DNA of 64,000 bases from Deltaproteobacteria bacterium GWA2_38_16 (GTDB lineage: Bacteria > Bdellovibrionota > JACOXK01 > 2-02-FULL-40-11), in NCBI GenBank assembly GCA_001797335.1, contig MGPE01000001.1:62001-126000 (forward strand), in the 5' to 3' direction. Shown here one piece after another: positions 19,608-29,558 of this stretch. Under the pieces are notes generated by a model. The model was given only the letters and a program-made list of their open reading frames with translations, did no database searches and was not told the DNA's origin. Made by a program: the position numbers and the translations under genes. Position 1 is the stretch's first letter. Each line of letters starts with the position of its first letter.

Positions 19608-20832
19608 CTTTTTTACAAAAGTTATCTCCATAATGATAGAGAAGATATTCATAAGAAGGGACATCAAAAAAGGCTAAATCGGCTTTTTTCCCAACTTCAA
19701 GTGAACCAATTTCTTTTTCAAGTCCTAAGGATTTAGCGGCGTTATAGGTAATAGCAGAGAGTACTTCTGGAAGAGTCATTTTCATTTGAGTAGCAGCTAT
19801 GGTAGCGACTAAGAGTAAATGTTGAGTCATCGAAGAGCCAGGATTAAAATCTGTTCCCAGGGCGACAGTAACACCCGCATCAATGAGTTTTCGAGCTGGT
19901 GCAAAAGGAGTTTTTCCTAAATAAAAAGAAGTTCCGGGAAGAAGTGTGGCCACCGTTTGAGAATTGGAAAGTGCGTTAATTCCCTCTTGAGTAATCGCAA
20001 TTAAATGATCAACGCTTTTAGCTTTTAAAGAAACGGCCAGCTCAGTTCCCCCCAGGGCTTTAAATTCATCGGCATGAATTCTAATATTAAGCCCATGCTT
20101 TAGGGCTGTTTCTAAAATAGTTTTGGTTTGAGAAAGCGTATAAAATCCTTCATCTATAAAGACATCGCAAAATTGTGCTAATTTTTGTTTGGCAATGACA
20201 GGGATCATTTTTTGACAAAGAAGAGCAACATAGTCTTCTTTTTTATTTTTAAATTCCGGTGGGAAATCATGAGCACCTAAAAACGTGGGAATAAGTCTTA
20301 GGGAGTTTTCTTTTTGAAGTTCAGAAATAACGTTGAGAGATTTCATTTCATCTTCATAGGAGAGCCCATAACCACTTTTGACTTCTAAGGTGGTTATTCC
20401 AAAAGATTTTGCTTTTTGGATGCGTTCTTTTCCCAATTGAACCAGTGTTTTTAAAGAGGCTTTTTGAGTTTCTCGAACGGTACTTAAAATTCCGCCACCT
20501 TCTTTAGCAATTTCTAAGTATGTTTTTCCTTCACATCTCAGTGCAAATTCTTCATGGCGAGAACCAGCAAAAACAAGATGTGTGTGGGGATCAATAAGCC
20601 CGGGGAGGACAACCATCCTTTTGGCATCTAAAATATCCATGGATTCCCGCTTTCGCGGGAATGACAAACCAACTTGAGATTCTTTTCCTATCCAAGAAAT
20701 TTTATCTCTTTCAATTAAAAGAGCTGCATCCTCTAGAATAGATAAATCTTCTTTTTGAGGGCGTGCTCCACCCTTTTTGGCTATGCCAGAAAAAGTGATT
20801 AATTGTTTAATATTTGTGATGAGGAGTGACAT
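19582..20832 (-). CDS. hutI: Imidazolonepropionase
   Basis: 416-residue amidohydrolase of histidine degradation, opening the ring of imidazolonepropionate to N-formimino-glutamate. Metal ligands in DPHTHLVFAGSR, EVKSGYGL in the core, IHADEFKALGG with a ligand histidine, and LGTDFNPGSS with the catalytic aspartate. I chose ATG 20832 (MSLLITNIKQL); the frame is open further upstream into hutU. Residues about 56-64 (SFPRKRESM) are encoded by a 27-bp dispersed repeat, just before the conserved VLPGLIDPHTH. Last gene of a long leftward chain. Confidence 0.95.
   Translation of the reverse strand: MSLLITNIKQLITFSGIAKKGGARPQKEDLSILEDAALLIERDKISWIGKESQVGLSFPRKRESMDILDAKRMVVLPGLIDPHTHLVFAGSRHEEFALRCEGKTYLEIAKEGGGILSTVRETQKASLKTLVQLGKERIQKAKSFGITTLEVKSGYGLSYEDEMKSLNVISELQKENSLRLIPTFLGAHDFPPEFKNKKEDYVALLCQKMIPVIAKQKLAQFCDVFIDEGFYTLSQTKTILETALKHGLNIRIHADEFKALGGTELAVSLKAKSVDHLIAITQEGINALSNSQTVATLLPGTSFYLGKTPFAPARKLIDAGVTVALGTDFNPGSSMTQHLLLVATIAATQMKMTLPEVLSAITYNAAKSLGLEKEIGSLEVGKKADLAFFDVPSYEYLLYHYGDNFCKKVIYSGKQA
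20640..20666. repeat. Short palindromic repeat inside hutI (ATTCCCGC-TTTC-GCGGGAAT)
   Basis: Perfect 8-bp stem ATTCCCGC/GCGGGAAT with flanking TGG and GACA. This palindrome class is widespread in bacteria. In frame with hutI, where it encodes SFPRKRES. Confidence 0.85.
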
Positions 20833-20833
20833 A

Positions 20834-22456
20834 TTAAAGCATCGGTATGTTGATATGTTCCTTTTTGGCAATTTCTATGGCCCGTTCATATCCCGCATCG
20901 GCATGGCGAAGAATTCCCATCGCAGGATCCGATGTAAGCACACGATGAAGTTTTTCGGAGGCTTCTTTAGTCCCATCGGCGACAATCACCATTCCCGCAT
21001 GCAGCGAATATCCAATCCCTACCCCTCCTCCGTGATGAAACGATACCCAGCTAGCACCATTCACAGCGTTAATGAGAGCATTCAGAATTGGCCAATCTGC
21101 AATAGCATCACTTCCATCTTTCATGCTTTCAGTTTCGCGGTTGGGTGAAGCCACAGATCCACAATCCAAATGATCTCTTCCAATCACAATCGGAGCTTTT
21201 ACTTTTTTCTTTTTCACAAGTTGATTAAAAATTTCTCCTGCTTTTTCTCGCTCCCCATAGCCTAGCCAACAAATCCGAGCCGGAAGTCCTTGGAACTGAA
21301 CTCTTTTTTGAGCCAAAGAAAGCCAATTTTTTAAGTGAGTCTTTTTTGGAAACGCCTTCATGAGCGCTTCATCAGTTACATAAATATCTTTGGGATCATT
21401 CGATAAGGCGACCCATCTAAAAGGTCCCTGCCCCTCACAAAATAAAGGGCGAATATAAGCCGGAACAAATCCAGGAAAATGAAATGCATTTTCTAAGCCC
21501 CCAAGTTTAGCTTGAGCGCGAATATTATTTCCATAATCAAACACGTGAGCGCCCTTTTTTTGAAGATCCAGCATGGCCTGAACATGAATCACAATAGAAT
21601 CTATGGCACGTTGAATATATTCTTCGGGATTTTTTTTGCGTAGGGTAAGTGCTTCTTCTAAACTTAATCCACGAGGAATGTATCCATTCAGAGTATCATG
21701 AGCAGACGTTTGGTCGGTCACAAGATCAGGAATAATGTTGTTTTGAACAAAAAGCGGATAAATATCGGCAGCGTTTCCTAAAAGAGCAATAGATTTGGCT
21801 TCTCCCTTTTTTTGAAAAGTTTTAGCCATTTCAATAGCTTCATCAAAAGAATCTGTTTTAATATCAACGTATTTTGTTTTAAGTCTTTTTTCGATCCGTT
21901 CCGGATCAACTTCTACGCCAATAAACGTAGCTCCAGCCATCGTTGCAGCCAGGGGTTGAGCACCTCCCATGCCACCCAGTCCTGCCGATAAAATGAGTTT
22001 TCCTGTTAAGTTTCCATTAAAATGAGTTTTTGCAGCACTAAAAAAAGTTTCGTAGGTACCTTGAAGAATACCTTGAGTGCCAATATAAATCCAACTCCCT
22101 GCGGTCATTTGTCCATACATAATAAGTCCCAAAGCTTCTAATCTTCTAAATTCCGGCCAAGTAGCCCAAGCTGGAACCAAATTGGAATTAGCAATGAGAA
22201 CCCGGGGAGCATTGGGATGACTTTTAAGCACTCCAACGGGTTTTCCAGATTGTACAAGAAGGGTTTCATCATTTTTTAGATTTTTCAGACTTTTTAAAAT
22301 AGCGTGGAAACATTCCCAATTTCTAGCGGCTTTGCCACTGCCACCATAGACAATAAGATCTTGCGGTTTTTCAGCAACGGCAGGATCGATATTGTTTTGA
22401 ATCATTCGAAATGCAGCTTCTTGAACCCATCCTTTGCAAGACAGCTTAGTTTTCAT
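20834..22456 (-). CDS. hutU: Urocanate hydratase
   Basis: 540-residue NAD-dependent urocanase, second step of histidine degradation (urocanate to imidazolonepropionate). Blocks present: [49 protein letters not shown] with the NAD glycine loop, [14 protein letters not shown], and the active-site region [11 protein letters not shown] plus [19 protein letters not shown]. Usual length about 550. Overlaps hutH by 11 bp; stops 1 bp before the hutI start. Confidence 0.97.
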   Translation of the reverse strand: MKTKLSCKGWVQEAAFRMIQNNIDPAVAEKPQDLIVYGGSGKAARNWECFHAILKSLKNLKNDETLLVQSGKPVGVLKSHPNAPRVLIANSNLVPAWATWPEFRRLEALGLIMYGQMTAGSWIYIGTQGILQGTYETFFSAAKTHFNGNLTGKLILSAGLGGMGGAQPLAATMAGATFIGVEVDPERIEKRLKTKYVDIKTDSFDEAIEMAKTFQKKGEAKSIALLGNAADIYPLFVQNNIIPDLVTDQTSAHDTLNGYIPRGLSLEEALTLRKKNPEEYIQRAIDSIVIHVQAMLDLQKKGAHVFDYGNNIRAQAKLGGLENAFHFPGFVPAYIRPLFCEGQGPFRWVALSNDPKDIYVTDEALMKAFPKKTHLKNWLSLAQKRVQFQGLPARICWLGYGEREKAGEIFNQLVKKKKVKAPIVIGRDHLDCGSVASPNRETESMKDGSDAIADWPILNALINAVNGASWVSFHHGGGVGIGYSLHAGMVIVADGTKEASEKLHRVLTSDPAMGILRHADAGYERAIEIAKKEHINIPML

Positions 22457-23924
22457 GAATAGCCGATAGGATTTTTGGAAATAATGTTTTAATCATGGCA
22501 ATATCTTTTGAAAAAATACGATCTTTTTTAATTGGAGGGACTTGAGTTCGAATAATAGAGTGTATTTTTTCTAAGGAAGGGCTTGTGGTTAGGGGGCGAC
22601 GATAATAAATCCCCTGGCTGGCAGCTAAGAATTCAATAGCCAATACTTCCTGGGCATTTTTTAAAATTTCTTTAGCCTTAAAAGCAGCAGTAATACCCAT
22701 GCTGACATGATCTTCTTTGTTTCCCGACGTAGGAATAGAATCAATACTGGCCGGATGAGATAAAACTTTATTTTGAGAAGCCAGTGCCGCTGCTGTAACG
22801 TGGGTGAGCATGAGTCCCGATTCTAATCCCTCTTGGGCAGCTAAGCAGGCGGGTAGACCGCTAAATTTTGGGTCCAAGAGTTTTTCAATCCGGCGCTCTG
22901 AAATATTAACTAAAGTAGTTGCAGCAATAGAAAGAAAATCCATGGCTTGAGATAAATATTGGCCGTGAAAATTCCCTCCACTTATGCTCTTTTTATGTTT
23001 TGGGAAAATAATGGGATTATCGGTGACAGAATTAATTTCTGTTTCAATGATTTTTTTTGCAAATAAGAGGGCATCTTTTGAGCTTCCATGGACCTGAGGA
23101 ATGCATCTAAAAGAGTAAGAATCTTGAACTTTGTCACAATTTTTATGGTTTTCTTGAATTTTACTGTGTTGGGTGAGATTCCAAATGGTTTTAGCAACCT
23201 CTTTTTGTCCAGGATGTGGACGAAGGGCGTGAAGATCTGCATAAAAAGGCATCCGACTTCCTTGCACAGCTTCCAGGCTCATGGCAGCAGCAATATCAAA
23301 TAGTTTAAAAAGTTGATGTGCCTTTAAAATATTTAAAGCTGAAAGTGCAGCCATAAGCTGCGTACCATTAATAAGGGCCAGCCCCTCTCGACCGGATAGT
23401 TTTAGGGGAGAAAAAGAAGTATGATTTAAAATTTTTCCTTCACCAATAAGGACAAGGGCCAGATGAGCCAAAGGAGCTAAATCTCCACTGGCCCCCACAG
23501 ATCCTTTTTGAGGAATGTAAGGATAAATATTTCGATTTAAAAGCTCTAAAAGTTTTTTAACAATTAAGGGACGAACACCCGAATGCCCACAGGCTAAAAC
23601 CTGCGCACGAAGTAAAATCAAAGCCCTGGTTTCCTCTTCTGTTAAAAGGTCCCCGACTCCACAGGCATGGGAGCGGATGAGATTTAATTGGAGAAGTTCA
23701 TTTTGAGAGGCATTAATCTTGACATCACTTAAACTTCCAAAGCCGGTATTAAGCCCATAAATAATTTCCCCTTTTTTAAGCCATTGATCTAAAAGAGCAT
23801 GGCTTTGCATCATCTTTTTTTCTGCAGTTGGATGCAAAGAAACACGAAGTTTTTTGGCACAGATTTTTTCAAAGATATCTAAAGAAAGGTTTTTCCCATC
23901 TAAAAAAAAAGTGCTTGTGCTCAT
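22446..23924 (-). CDS. hutH: Histidine ammonia-lyase
   Basis: 492-residue lyase that turns histidine into urocanate and ammonia. The MIO cofactor triad is in [31 protein letters not shown] and [10 protein letters not shown]...[10 protein letters not shown] are further signature blocks. First of hutH-hutU-hutI. The final hut step (hutF, hutG or formiminotransferase) and the HutC repressor are not in the window. Starts overlapping the stop of the YbjN-like gene (TAATG), tying it to a housekeeping gene chain. Confidence 0.97.
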   Translation of the reverse strand: MSTSTFFLDGKNLSLDIFEKICAKKLRVSLHPTAEKKMMQSHALLDQWLKKGEIIYGLNTGFGSLSDVKINASQNELLQLNLIRSHACGVGDLLTEEETRALILLRAQVLACGHSGVRPLIVKKLLELLNRNIYPYIPQKGSVGASGDLAPLAHLALVLIGEGKILNHTSFSPLKLSGREGLALINGTQLMAALSALNILKAHQLFKLFDIAAAMSLEAVQGSRMPFYADLHALRPHPGQKEVAKTIWNLTQHSKIQENHKNCDKVQDSYSFRCIPQVHGSSKDALLFAKKIIETEINSVTDNPIIFPKHKKSISGGNFHGQYLSQAMDFLSIAATTLVNISERRIEKLLDPKFSGLPACLAAQEGLESGLMLTHVTAAALASQNKVLSHPASIDSIPTSGNKEDHVSMGITAAFKAKEILKNAQEVLAIEFLAASQGIYYRRPLTTSPSLEKIHSIIRTQVPPIKKDRIFSKDIAMIKTLFPKILSAIHEN

Positions 23925-24331
23925 TAGTCGTTAAATCTTTCTTTAAGCATATCCATTTGTTTTTCAGCTACAAAAGCAATGCTGGTTAGGTAATAAATAA
24001 ATTCATTAAGCCCAAGATTGGTCGAGGGGCGAAGCATTTTTAAAATGATTTCATTATGCTTATTAATACCGAAAGAAGCCCCGAGGGATTCTTCTACATT
24101 TTCATTTAATTCTAAAAGCTTTCGATAAAAAGTAGAAATATTGGATTTAGGAAGTGCCATGATTTTAGATTGAAATATAATAAATCCTCCAGCCACAATA
24201 ATAAAAATTTCAGCTTTATTTTGTTCAAGGCGCCAGATATTGGGAGCTTTTTTAGTTTGTTCGGGATCAATGTCCATTTTCTTCAGATATGAGGCAATAA
24301 GTTCAATGTCTTTTGTGTTTGTATCTGTCAT
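23924..24331 (-). CDS. YbjN/CesT-like small protein
   Basis: 135-residue cytoplasmic protein with the alternating helix and strand pattern of YbjN-type or CesT-type chaperone folds (AEIFIIVAGGFIIFQSKI, then SNISTFYRKLLELNENV and GASFGINKHNEIILKMLRP). The assignment rests on pattern only. Overlaps rpe by 4 bp and hutH by 1 bp, so all three are coupled. Function unknown. Confidence 0.55.
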   Translation of the reverse strand: MTDTNTKDIELIASYLKKMDIDPEQTKKAPNIWRLEQNKAEIFIIVAGGFIIFQSKIMALPKSNISTFYRKLLELNENVEESLGASFGINKHNEIILKMLRPSTNLGLNEFIYYLTSIAFVAEKQMDMLKERFND

Positions 24332-24990
24332 AAATTAACATCTCTCCTCATCTGAAGAATGGTTTTCCCATAATCTTTAGTCTTAAAAATCCCTGATCCG
24401 GCGACAAAAATATTGGCCCCCGCTTTGGCGGTTTTCCCAATATTGGCTGCTTTAATCCCACCATCTACTTCAATTTCAAAAGAAAGTTTTCGAACCGTGC
24501 GATATTTTTTTAAGTCTATAATTTTTTCTAGTGAACTTTCAATAAAAGTTTGTCCTGCAAATCCTGGATGAACGCTCATGACTAATACATAATCAATCAG
24601 AGGTAAAAAATCTTTAATCGTAGAAATAGGCGTATCTGGATTAAGAGCCAAGCCTGCCTTAGCCTTTGATTTTTGAATGAGTTCAATTGTGGCTTTAGGG
24701 TTTATAGAAACTTCAACGTGAAAGGAAACCATGTTGGCTCCGGCCAAAATAAATTCTTTGATATAGCGATCCGGATATTGGATCATAAGATGGGCGTCTA
24801 AAGGTAAATCTGTACACCGACGAATGGCTTCTACAATAAAAGGACCGATGGTGAGATTAGGGACAAAATGTCCATCCATCACATCTAAATGTAAAAGATC
24901 TGCCCCTGCTTTTTCAACGGCCTTAATTTCATCTTTTAATTTTGAAAAATCACACGATAAAAGTGAAGGAGCAATTTTAGATTTAAACAT
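24328..24990 (-). CDS. rpe: Ribulose-phosphate 3-epimerase
   Basis: 220-residue TIM barrel of the pentose phosphate pathway interconverting ribulose 5-phosphate and xylulose 5-phosphate. Signature segments: LHLDVMDGHFVPNLTIGP with catalytic aspartate, VMSVHPGFAGQTF, and the phosphate-binding EVDGGI and VAGSGIF. Overlaps fmt by 8 bp and the YbjN-like gene by 4 bp. Confidence 0.97.
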   Translation of the reverse strand: MFKSKIAPSLLSCDFSKLKDEIKAVEKAGADLLHLDVMDGHFVPNLTIGPFIVEAIRRCTDLPLDAHLMIQYPDRYIKEFILAGANMVSFHVEVSINPKATIELIQKSKAKAGLALNPDTPISTIKDFLPLIDYVLVMSVHPGFAGQTFIESSLEKIIDLKKYRTVRKLSFEIEVDGGIKAANIGKTAKAGANIFVAGSGIFKTKDYGKTILQMRRDVNL

Positions 24991-25921
24991 GATGATGTCC
25001 TAAAAAGGAGCCCACTGTTAAGGGAGTTCCTTTTATAAATTCATGGGCTTTCATTTTTCTTTTATTGGCCTTTTGAAGCTCTGTCAATAAAAGACAGCCT
25101 TTAGGAGTTTCAACCACAATGCCTTCTTCTGAAATAGAATGAATTTTTCCAGCTTCTCCCCTAATATTTTCTAAAATAGGTTTTGCCACATGGATTTTAA
25201 GAAGTTCATGTTGAATTTCGGTATATGCTCCGGGCCAAGGATTAGTTCCTCGAATCAAATTAAAAATAGAACGTGCATCTTTGTCCCAATCAATATGGCC
25301 CGTTTCTTTTTCTAATTTTGGAGCTAAAATAACCTCTTTTTCTGTTTGTGGTATTGGAGATATGGCCCCTTTTTTAATACGTTGAAGGGTCTCTAATAAA
25401 AGTGTAGCGCCTAATTGGGAGAGTTTTTGGTGGAGCAATTCTGCAGTATCTTCATCTGAAATTAAAATTTCTTTTTGAGAAAGAATGTCCCCGGCATCCA
25501 TTTGGGGAGTTACATAAAGAATAGTGACTCCTGTTTTTGAATCACCATTTATAAGCGCCCATTGAATGGGAGCGGCCCCTCGGTATTTAGGTAAAAGAGA
25601 GGGATGAATATTAATGGTTTTAAAATGAGGAATGTCTAAAATTTTTTTAGGAATAAAAAGTCCATAGGCCACAACCGCGATTAAATCTGGTTTAAGGGCA
25701 TTTAATTTTTGTATGACAGAAGCATCGTTCAAATTTTCAGGTTGAAAACAAGGGATATGATGGTGCTGGGCGATATCTTTAATGGGGGAAGAAGCCAGTT
25801 TTTGTCCTCTCCCTTTGGGACGGTCTGGTTGAGTATAAACAGCAATGACTTTTTCGTTTTGGATCAACTTTTCTAGGGCAGGAACTGCAAATTCAGGAGT
25901 GCCCATAAAGACAATATTCAT
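24983..25921 (-). CDS. fmt: Methionyl-tRNA formyltransferase
   Basis: 312-residue enzyme formylating initiator Met-tRNA with 10-formyl-THF. IVFMGTPEFAVPAL opens the protein; INIHPSLLPKYRGAAPIQWALINGD holds the formyl-THF binding site with the catalytic Asn/His/Asp set; the C-terminal OB-like domain contains IRGTNPWPGAYTE. Overlaps def by 4 bp, the classical def-fmt pair. Confidence 0.97.
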   Translation of the reverse strand: MNIVFMGTPEFAVPALEKLIQNEKVIAVYTQPDRPKGRGQKLASSPIKDIAQHHHIPCFQPENLNDASVIQKLNALKPDLIAVVAYGLFIPKKILDIPHFKTINIHPSLLPKYRGAAPIQWALINGDSKTGVTILYVTPQMDAGDILSQKEILISDEDTAELLHQKLSQLGATLLLETLQRIKKGAISPIPQTEKEVILAPKLEKETGHIDWDKDARSIFNLIRGTNPWPGAYTEIQHELLKIHVAKPILENIRGEAGKIHSISEEGIVVETPKGCLLLTELQKANKRKMKAHEFIKGTPLTVGSFLGHHHV

Positions 25922-26445
25922 GCGGGTGTATTCGTATTTTTTTTAAATTTCTTAAGAAGCAAATCTTTTTTAAGAGAACTTAAGTGATCAATATAAAGTT
26001 TTCCATCCAAGTGATCTGTTTCATGTTGAAGAGCAACAGCTAACAGCCCTTCTGCTTTGAGCGTTTTAACCGTGCCCTTGCGATCTTGATATTGCACAGT
26101 AACTTGATTATATCGCTTAACCGTTTCGGTGAGACCCGGAAGGCTTAAACACCCTTCTTCAAAAGGGATAAGTTCTTTTCTTTCAAGAATTTTTGGATTA
26201 AAAAAAACTAAAAGGGTTCTTTTATATTCGCCTTCTTTTTCTTCTTTCCAGGTCACATCAATGACGGCAAGCCGAAGAGATATCCCTACTTGATTTGCAG
26301 CCAATCCCACCCCCGGAGCATCGTACATGGTTTCAGCCATGTCTGAAATTAAAGTGTCTAGTGTAGGGTCATTAAAATTTTCAATCAGCTTTGTTTTTTT
26401 CCTTAAAACTGTTGCGGGATATTCTACAATCTTTAAAATTGCCAC
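25918..26445 (-). CDS. def: Peptide deformylase
   Basis: 175-residue metalloenzyme removing the formyl group from nascent proteins. The three motifs GVGLAANQVG, EGCLSLPG and QHETDHLDG are intact, with Cys and two His as metal ligands. The start lies inside the 3' end of the lptG-like gene (13-bp overlap) and the stop overlaps fmt. Confidence 0.97.
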   Translation of the reverse strand: MAILKIVEYPATVLRKKTKLIENFNDPTLDTLISDMAETMYDAPGVGLAANQVGISLRLAVIDVTWKEEKEGEYKRTLLVFFNPKILERKELIPFEEGCLSLPGLTETVKRYNQVTVQYQDRKGTVKTLKAEGLLAVALQHETDHLDGKLYIDHLSSLKKDLLLKKFKKNTNTPA

Positions 26446-27518
26446 CGTTTTTTCATCCTTTGTTGATACTTAACAAAATAAATACCCAATATAAAAAATA
26501 AAATGTTTGCAATCCAAGCTGAAAAAATCGGGGGGATCGTTTTTTTGTATCCAAATGATAGGCCCGCATTTAGACACATCCAGTATGAAAAAGCAATGGC
26601 GAGTCCAATCCCAAAACTTAATGCCAATCCTCCACTTCTTTGACTTTTGGTAGAAAAAGGAACGCCTAAAAAAGCCATGAGAATACAGGCAATGGCATAG
26701 GCAATTTTAGCGTGTAAGTTGACCTCATGGCGGGTGGTATCAAATCCAGCTTCTTTGTTTTTCTGAATAAATTCTCTTAATTCTTGAAAGCTTAGGACTT
26801 TCAAATTAGCAATTTCTTTTAAATCTTCGGGTTTTTCAGTAATATATTCGGCAATTTTAGATTGAAATTTATGAGAAATCGGAAATTCATCTAAAAAAGT
26901 AGTGGCATTCCCCTGAAATAAGGTCCAATGGGACCCATCATAGAGAGCTTGCCCAGCAGAAATGTGCTCAATAAGTTTAAAATCGTCATCAAAAAGATAA
27001 ATACTAATTCCCTGAATGGATTTATTGTCAGAGTTAAAATAATCAATATTATAAATGGCGTTTTTAGCTCGATACCAAATTTTATCAGCCCGAAAGAGTT
27101 GGAATGTTTTATTATGTTTTACTTCTACATTATATATATATTCGGCTTTTTTAAGAGCAGGGGGGACCAGATAATCTGAAACAAAAAAATTTCCTATTCC
27201 AATAAGGGCAGCCAAAAATAAAATAATAACGGATAGCCGTTCAAGGCCAATCCCACACGCATGAATGGCAATGAGTTCTGAATTCTTTGCTAACGTTGTT
27301 AGGGTAAACATTGTAGCGACCAAACATGCTATGGGTACAAGTTGAGAAATGACAAAAGGGAGTTGTAATAAACAATAGGTAATCAAAGATGTTGTGAGTC
27401 CATTGGCCAAAGAACGTTGTAAAACATCCACTAAAAGAAAAAGAGAGGTAAAAACAGCAACGGCGCTTACAAAATAAGATATAAAAAACTTTGCCAGATA
27501 GCGATCAATAATCTTCAT
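26433..27518 (-). CDS. LptF/LptG-type permease (YjgP/YjgQ family)
   Basis: 361-residue inner-membrane protein of the LPS export ABC complex. MKIIDRYLAKFFISYF is the usual start; three N-terminal helices, a periplasmic beta-jellyroll (about residues 125-270), and three C-terminal helices follow. It ends with the GLALSFGIGLAIAFSYW segment common to LptG. The partner permease and the LptB ATPase are not in the window, so whether it is F or G is open. Confidence 0.85.
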   Translation of the reverse strand: MKIIDRYLAKFFISYFVSAVAVFTSLFLLVDVLQRSLANGLTTSLITYCLLQLPFVISQLVPIACLVATMFTLTTLAKNSELIAIHACGIGLERLSVIILFLAALIGIGNFFVSDYLVPPALKKAEYIYNVEVKHNKTFQLFRADKIWYRAKNAIYNIDYFNSDNKSIQGISIYLFDDDFKLIEHISAGQALYDGSHWTLFQGNATTFLDEFPISHKFQSKIAEYITEKPEDLKEIANLKVLSFQELREFIQKNKEAGFDTTRHEVNLHAKIAYAIACILMAFLGVPFSTKSQRSGGLALSFGIGLAIAFSYWMCLNAGLSFGYKKTIPPIFSAWIANILFFILGIYFVKYQQRMKKRWQF

Positions 27519-27542
27519 TAAGTTTTTATCTTACCACTGCCC

Positions 27543-29558
27543 CTATAAGAGATTCAAGGGATCTACATCAATTTGAATAGCCGGGGAGTCTCTTAAAAAT
27601 TTTTCTTCTTGGAGAAGGTTTTTAAGAAAAAGTCGTGTGTGTTGGTGAGAAGGGCTTTTCATGAGCATATGAAAACGATATTTATCCTTAAGCTTGGAAA
27701 GCGGAGATGGAGCCGGCCCTAAGAATTCTAAAGGCAAAAATTGGGAGTGAGATGATTGAATATGGCGGCACAACGCCGCTAATTCTTTAATTTTTTCCAA
27801 GGCTTTTTTTTCAATAGCAGAAGAAATCTTAAAGTGAATAAGCCTTGAAAAAGGAGGGTACTGTAATTCCTGCCGATACGAAAGCTCTGTTTTATAAAAG
27901 TTGGCATAATCATGGGTTTTAGCACATTGGATACTGTAATGATTGGGATGAAAAGTTTGAATAATCACTTTTCCCCCCTTTTCGCCCCGCCCGGCGCGGC
28001 CAGCTACTTGAGTTAAAAGCTGAAACGTTCGTTCAGGAGCTCTAAAATCAGGGATATGAAGGGAGATATCCGCTAAAATAACGGCCGAAAGGGTTACATT
28101 GGGAAAATCATGGCCCTTAGCTATCATTTGGGTTCCAATGAGAATATCAATTTTTTGTTTAGAAAATTGGGATAAAATATTTTCTAGGGTGTCTTTTTTT
28201 TGAGTGGAGGAACGATCAAGTCTTGCAATGGAGGCCTTCGGAAAATATTTTTTAAGCTCTTCTTCTACTTTTTCTGTTCCTAATCCAATGGGGGAAAGAG
28301 AAGCACTTTGACAATCTGGACAGGCAGAAGAAAAAGAAAGTGTGTGCCCACAGTAATGGCAGATGAGTTTTTTAGTTTTGGCATAAAAGGTTAAAGAAAC
28401 AGAGCAGTGAGAACATTTGGCAATGTATCCGCACTCCTGGCAAAGCAAAAAAGAGGCCCACCCCCTTCGATTTAAGAGTAAAATTGCTTGAGATTTTTGA
28501 GAAAGGGTTTCTTCTAGGGCATAGAGTAAGGGTTTGGAAAAAATGAAATCCTGACCAAAATTTCCTTCACACGATTTTAAATCAACAATATCAATGGGAG
28601 GAAGTACCTGCCCTTCTATTCTGGAGGGGAGTTCTAATTTTATTATTTTTTGATGTTCACTATTAAAATAAGATTCAATAGAAGGAGTCGCAGATCCTAA
28701 AACCACAATAGCTTTTTCAAATTGTCCGCGAACCAAGGCAAGATCCTTGGCATTATATCGAAATTTTTCTTCTTGTTTAAAAGAAGCATCATGTTCTTCG
28801 TCTACAATAATGACTCCCATGTTTTCAAAAGGAGCAAAAATGGCACTTCTGGCACCAATGGCAATGGAAGCGATATTGTTTTTTATTTTAAACCATTCTT
28901 TTTGTCGTTGAGCCGGTGTTAAACGGCTATGAAGCAAGGCCAATTTTCCTGGGAAATGGGCTTCAAAGCGGCTAATGAGTTGAGGGGTTAGAGAAATTTC
29001 TGGGACTAAGACAATGGCTTTTTTTTGAAGAAGGAGGGCTTCTTTAATAAGACGCAAATAAATTTCTGTTTTTCCGCTACCGGTAACCCCATGGAGCAAA
29101 AAAGAAGAAAAGGTTTGAGCCTGAAGAGCTTTTTGAAGAGTGTGGAGCGCAGTTATTTGAGCCGGTGTTAGAGAAATAGGGTTTTTAGAGGGCAATGACC
29201 AAGGAGAAAAAACATATTCTTTTACACGAGATTTTTGAGAGGTGCTTGAAAAAGGAAGTGCACTCTTCAAGACCTCTCCTAAAGGAGTAGCGTAATAAGA
29301 AGAAATCCATTTTAAAAATTCCAGCATATGATTTGAAAATAAAGGCTGAGGATGAGAAATTTCTAAAATTTCTTTAGTTTTAAATACTTTTTCCTGAGGA
29401 AAGCCCACCACAAAACCCAGTAGCTTTTTATTTTTAAAAGGAACCAAAACTTGAGAGCCTTCTTGAATATTATTTTTTAAATGAGAAGGGATTTTATAAT
29501 GAAAAGTTTTAAAAAGAGGAAGGGGAACGGCTACTTCAACTAAATCTCGCGTTATCAT
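27543..29558 (-). CDS. priA: Primosomal replication protein N' (PriA helicase)
   Basis: 671-residue 3'-5' helicase that restarts stalled replication forks. The N-terminal DNA-binding domain is followed by helicase motifs GVTGSGKTEIYL (Walker A), IIVDEEHDASFKQ (DExH), VLGSATPS, and a four-pair zinc region (CQECGYIAKCSHCSVSL, CHYCGHTL, CPDCQS). Motifs V and VI (GTQMIAKGHDFPNVTL, QVAGRAGRGEKGG) close the core. Shares ATGA with the stop of the upstream gene. Confidence 0.96.
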   Translation of the reverse strand: MITRDLVEVAVPLPLFKTFHYKIPSHLKNNIQEGSQVLVPFKNKKLLGFVVGFPQEKVFKTKEILEISHPQPLFSNHMLEFLKWISSYYATPLGEVLKSALPFSSTSQKSRVKEYVFSPWSLPSKNPISLTPAQITALHTLQKALQAQTFSSFLLHGVTGSGKTEIYLRLIKEALLLQKKAIVLVPEISLTPQLISRFEAHFPGKLALLHSRLTPAQRQKEWFKIKNNIASIAIGARSAIFAPFENMGVIIVDEEHDASFKQEEKFRYNAKDLALVRGQFEKAIVVLGSATPSIESYFNSEHQKIIKLELPSRIEGQVLPPIDIVDLKSCEGNFGQDFIFSKPLLYALEETLSQKSQAILLLNRRGWASFLLCQECGYIAKCSHCSVSLTFYAKTKKLICHYCGHTLSFSSACPDCQSASLSPIGLGTEKVEEELKKYFPKASIARLDRSSTQKKDTLENILSQFSKQKIDILIGTQMIAKGHDFPNVTLSAVILADISLHIPDFRAPERTFQLLTQVAGRAGRGEKGGKVIIQTFHPNHYSIQCAKTHDYANFYKTELSYRQELQYPPFSRLIHFKISSAIEKKALEKIKELAALCRHIQSSHSQFLPLEFLGPAPSPLSKLKDKYRFHMLMKSPSHQHTRLFLKNLLQEEKFLRDSPAIQIDVDPLNLL

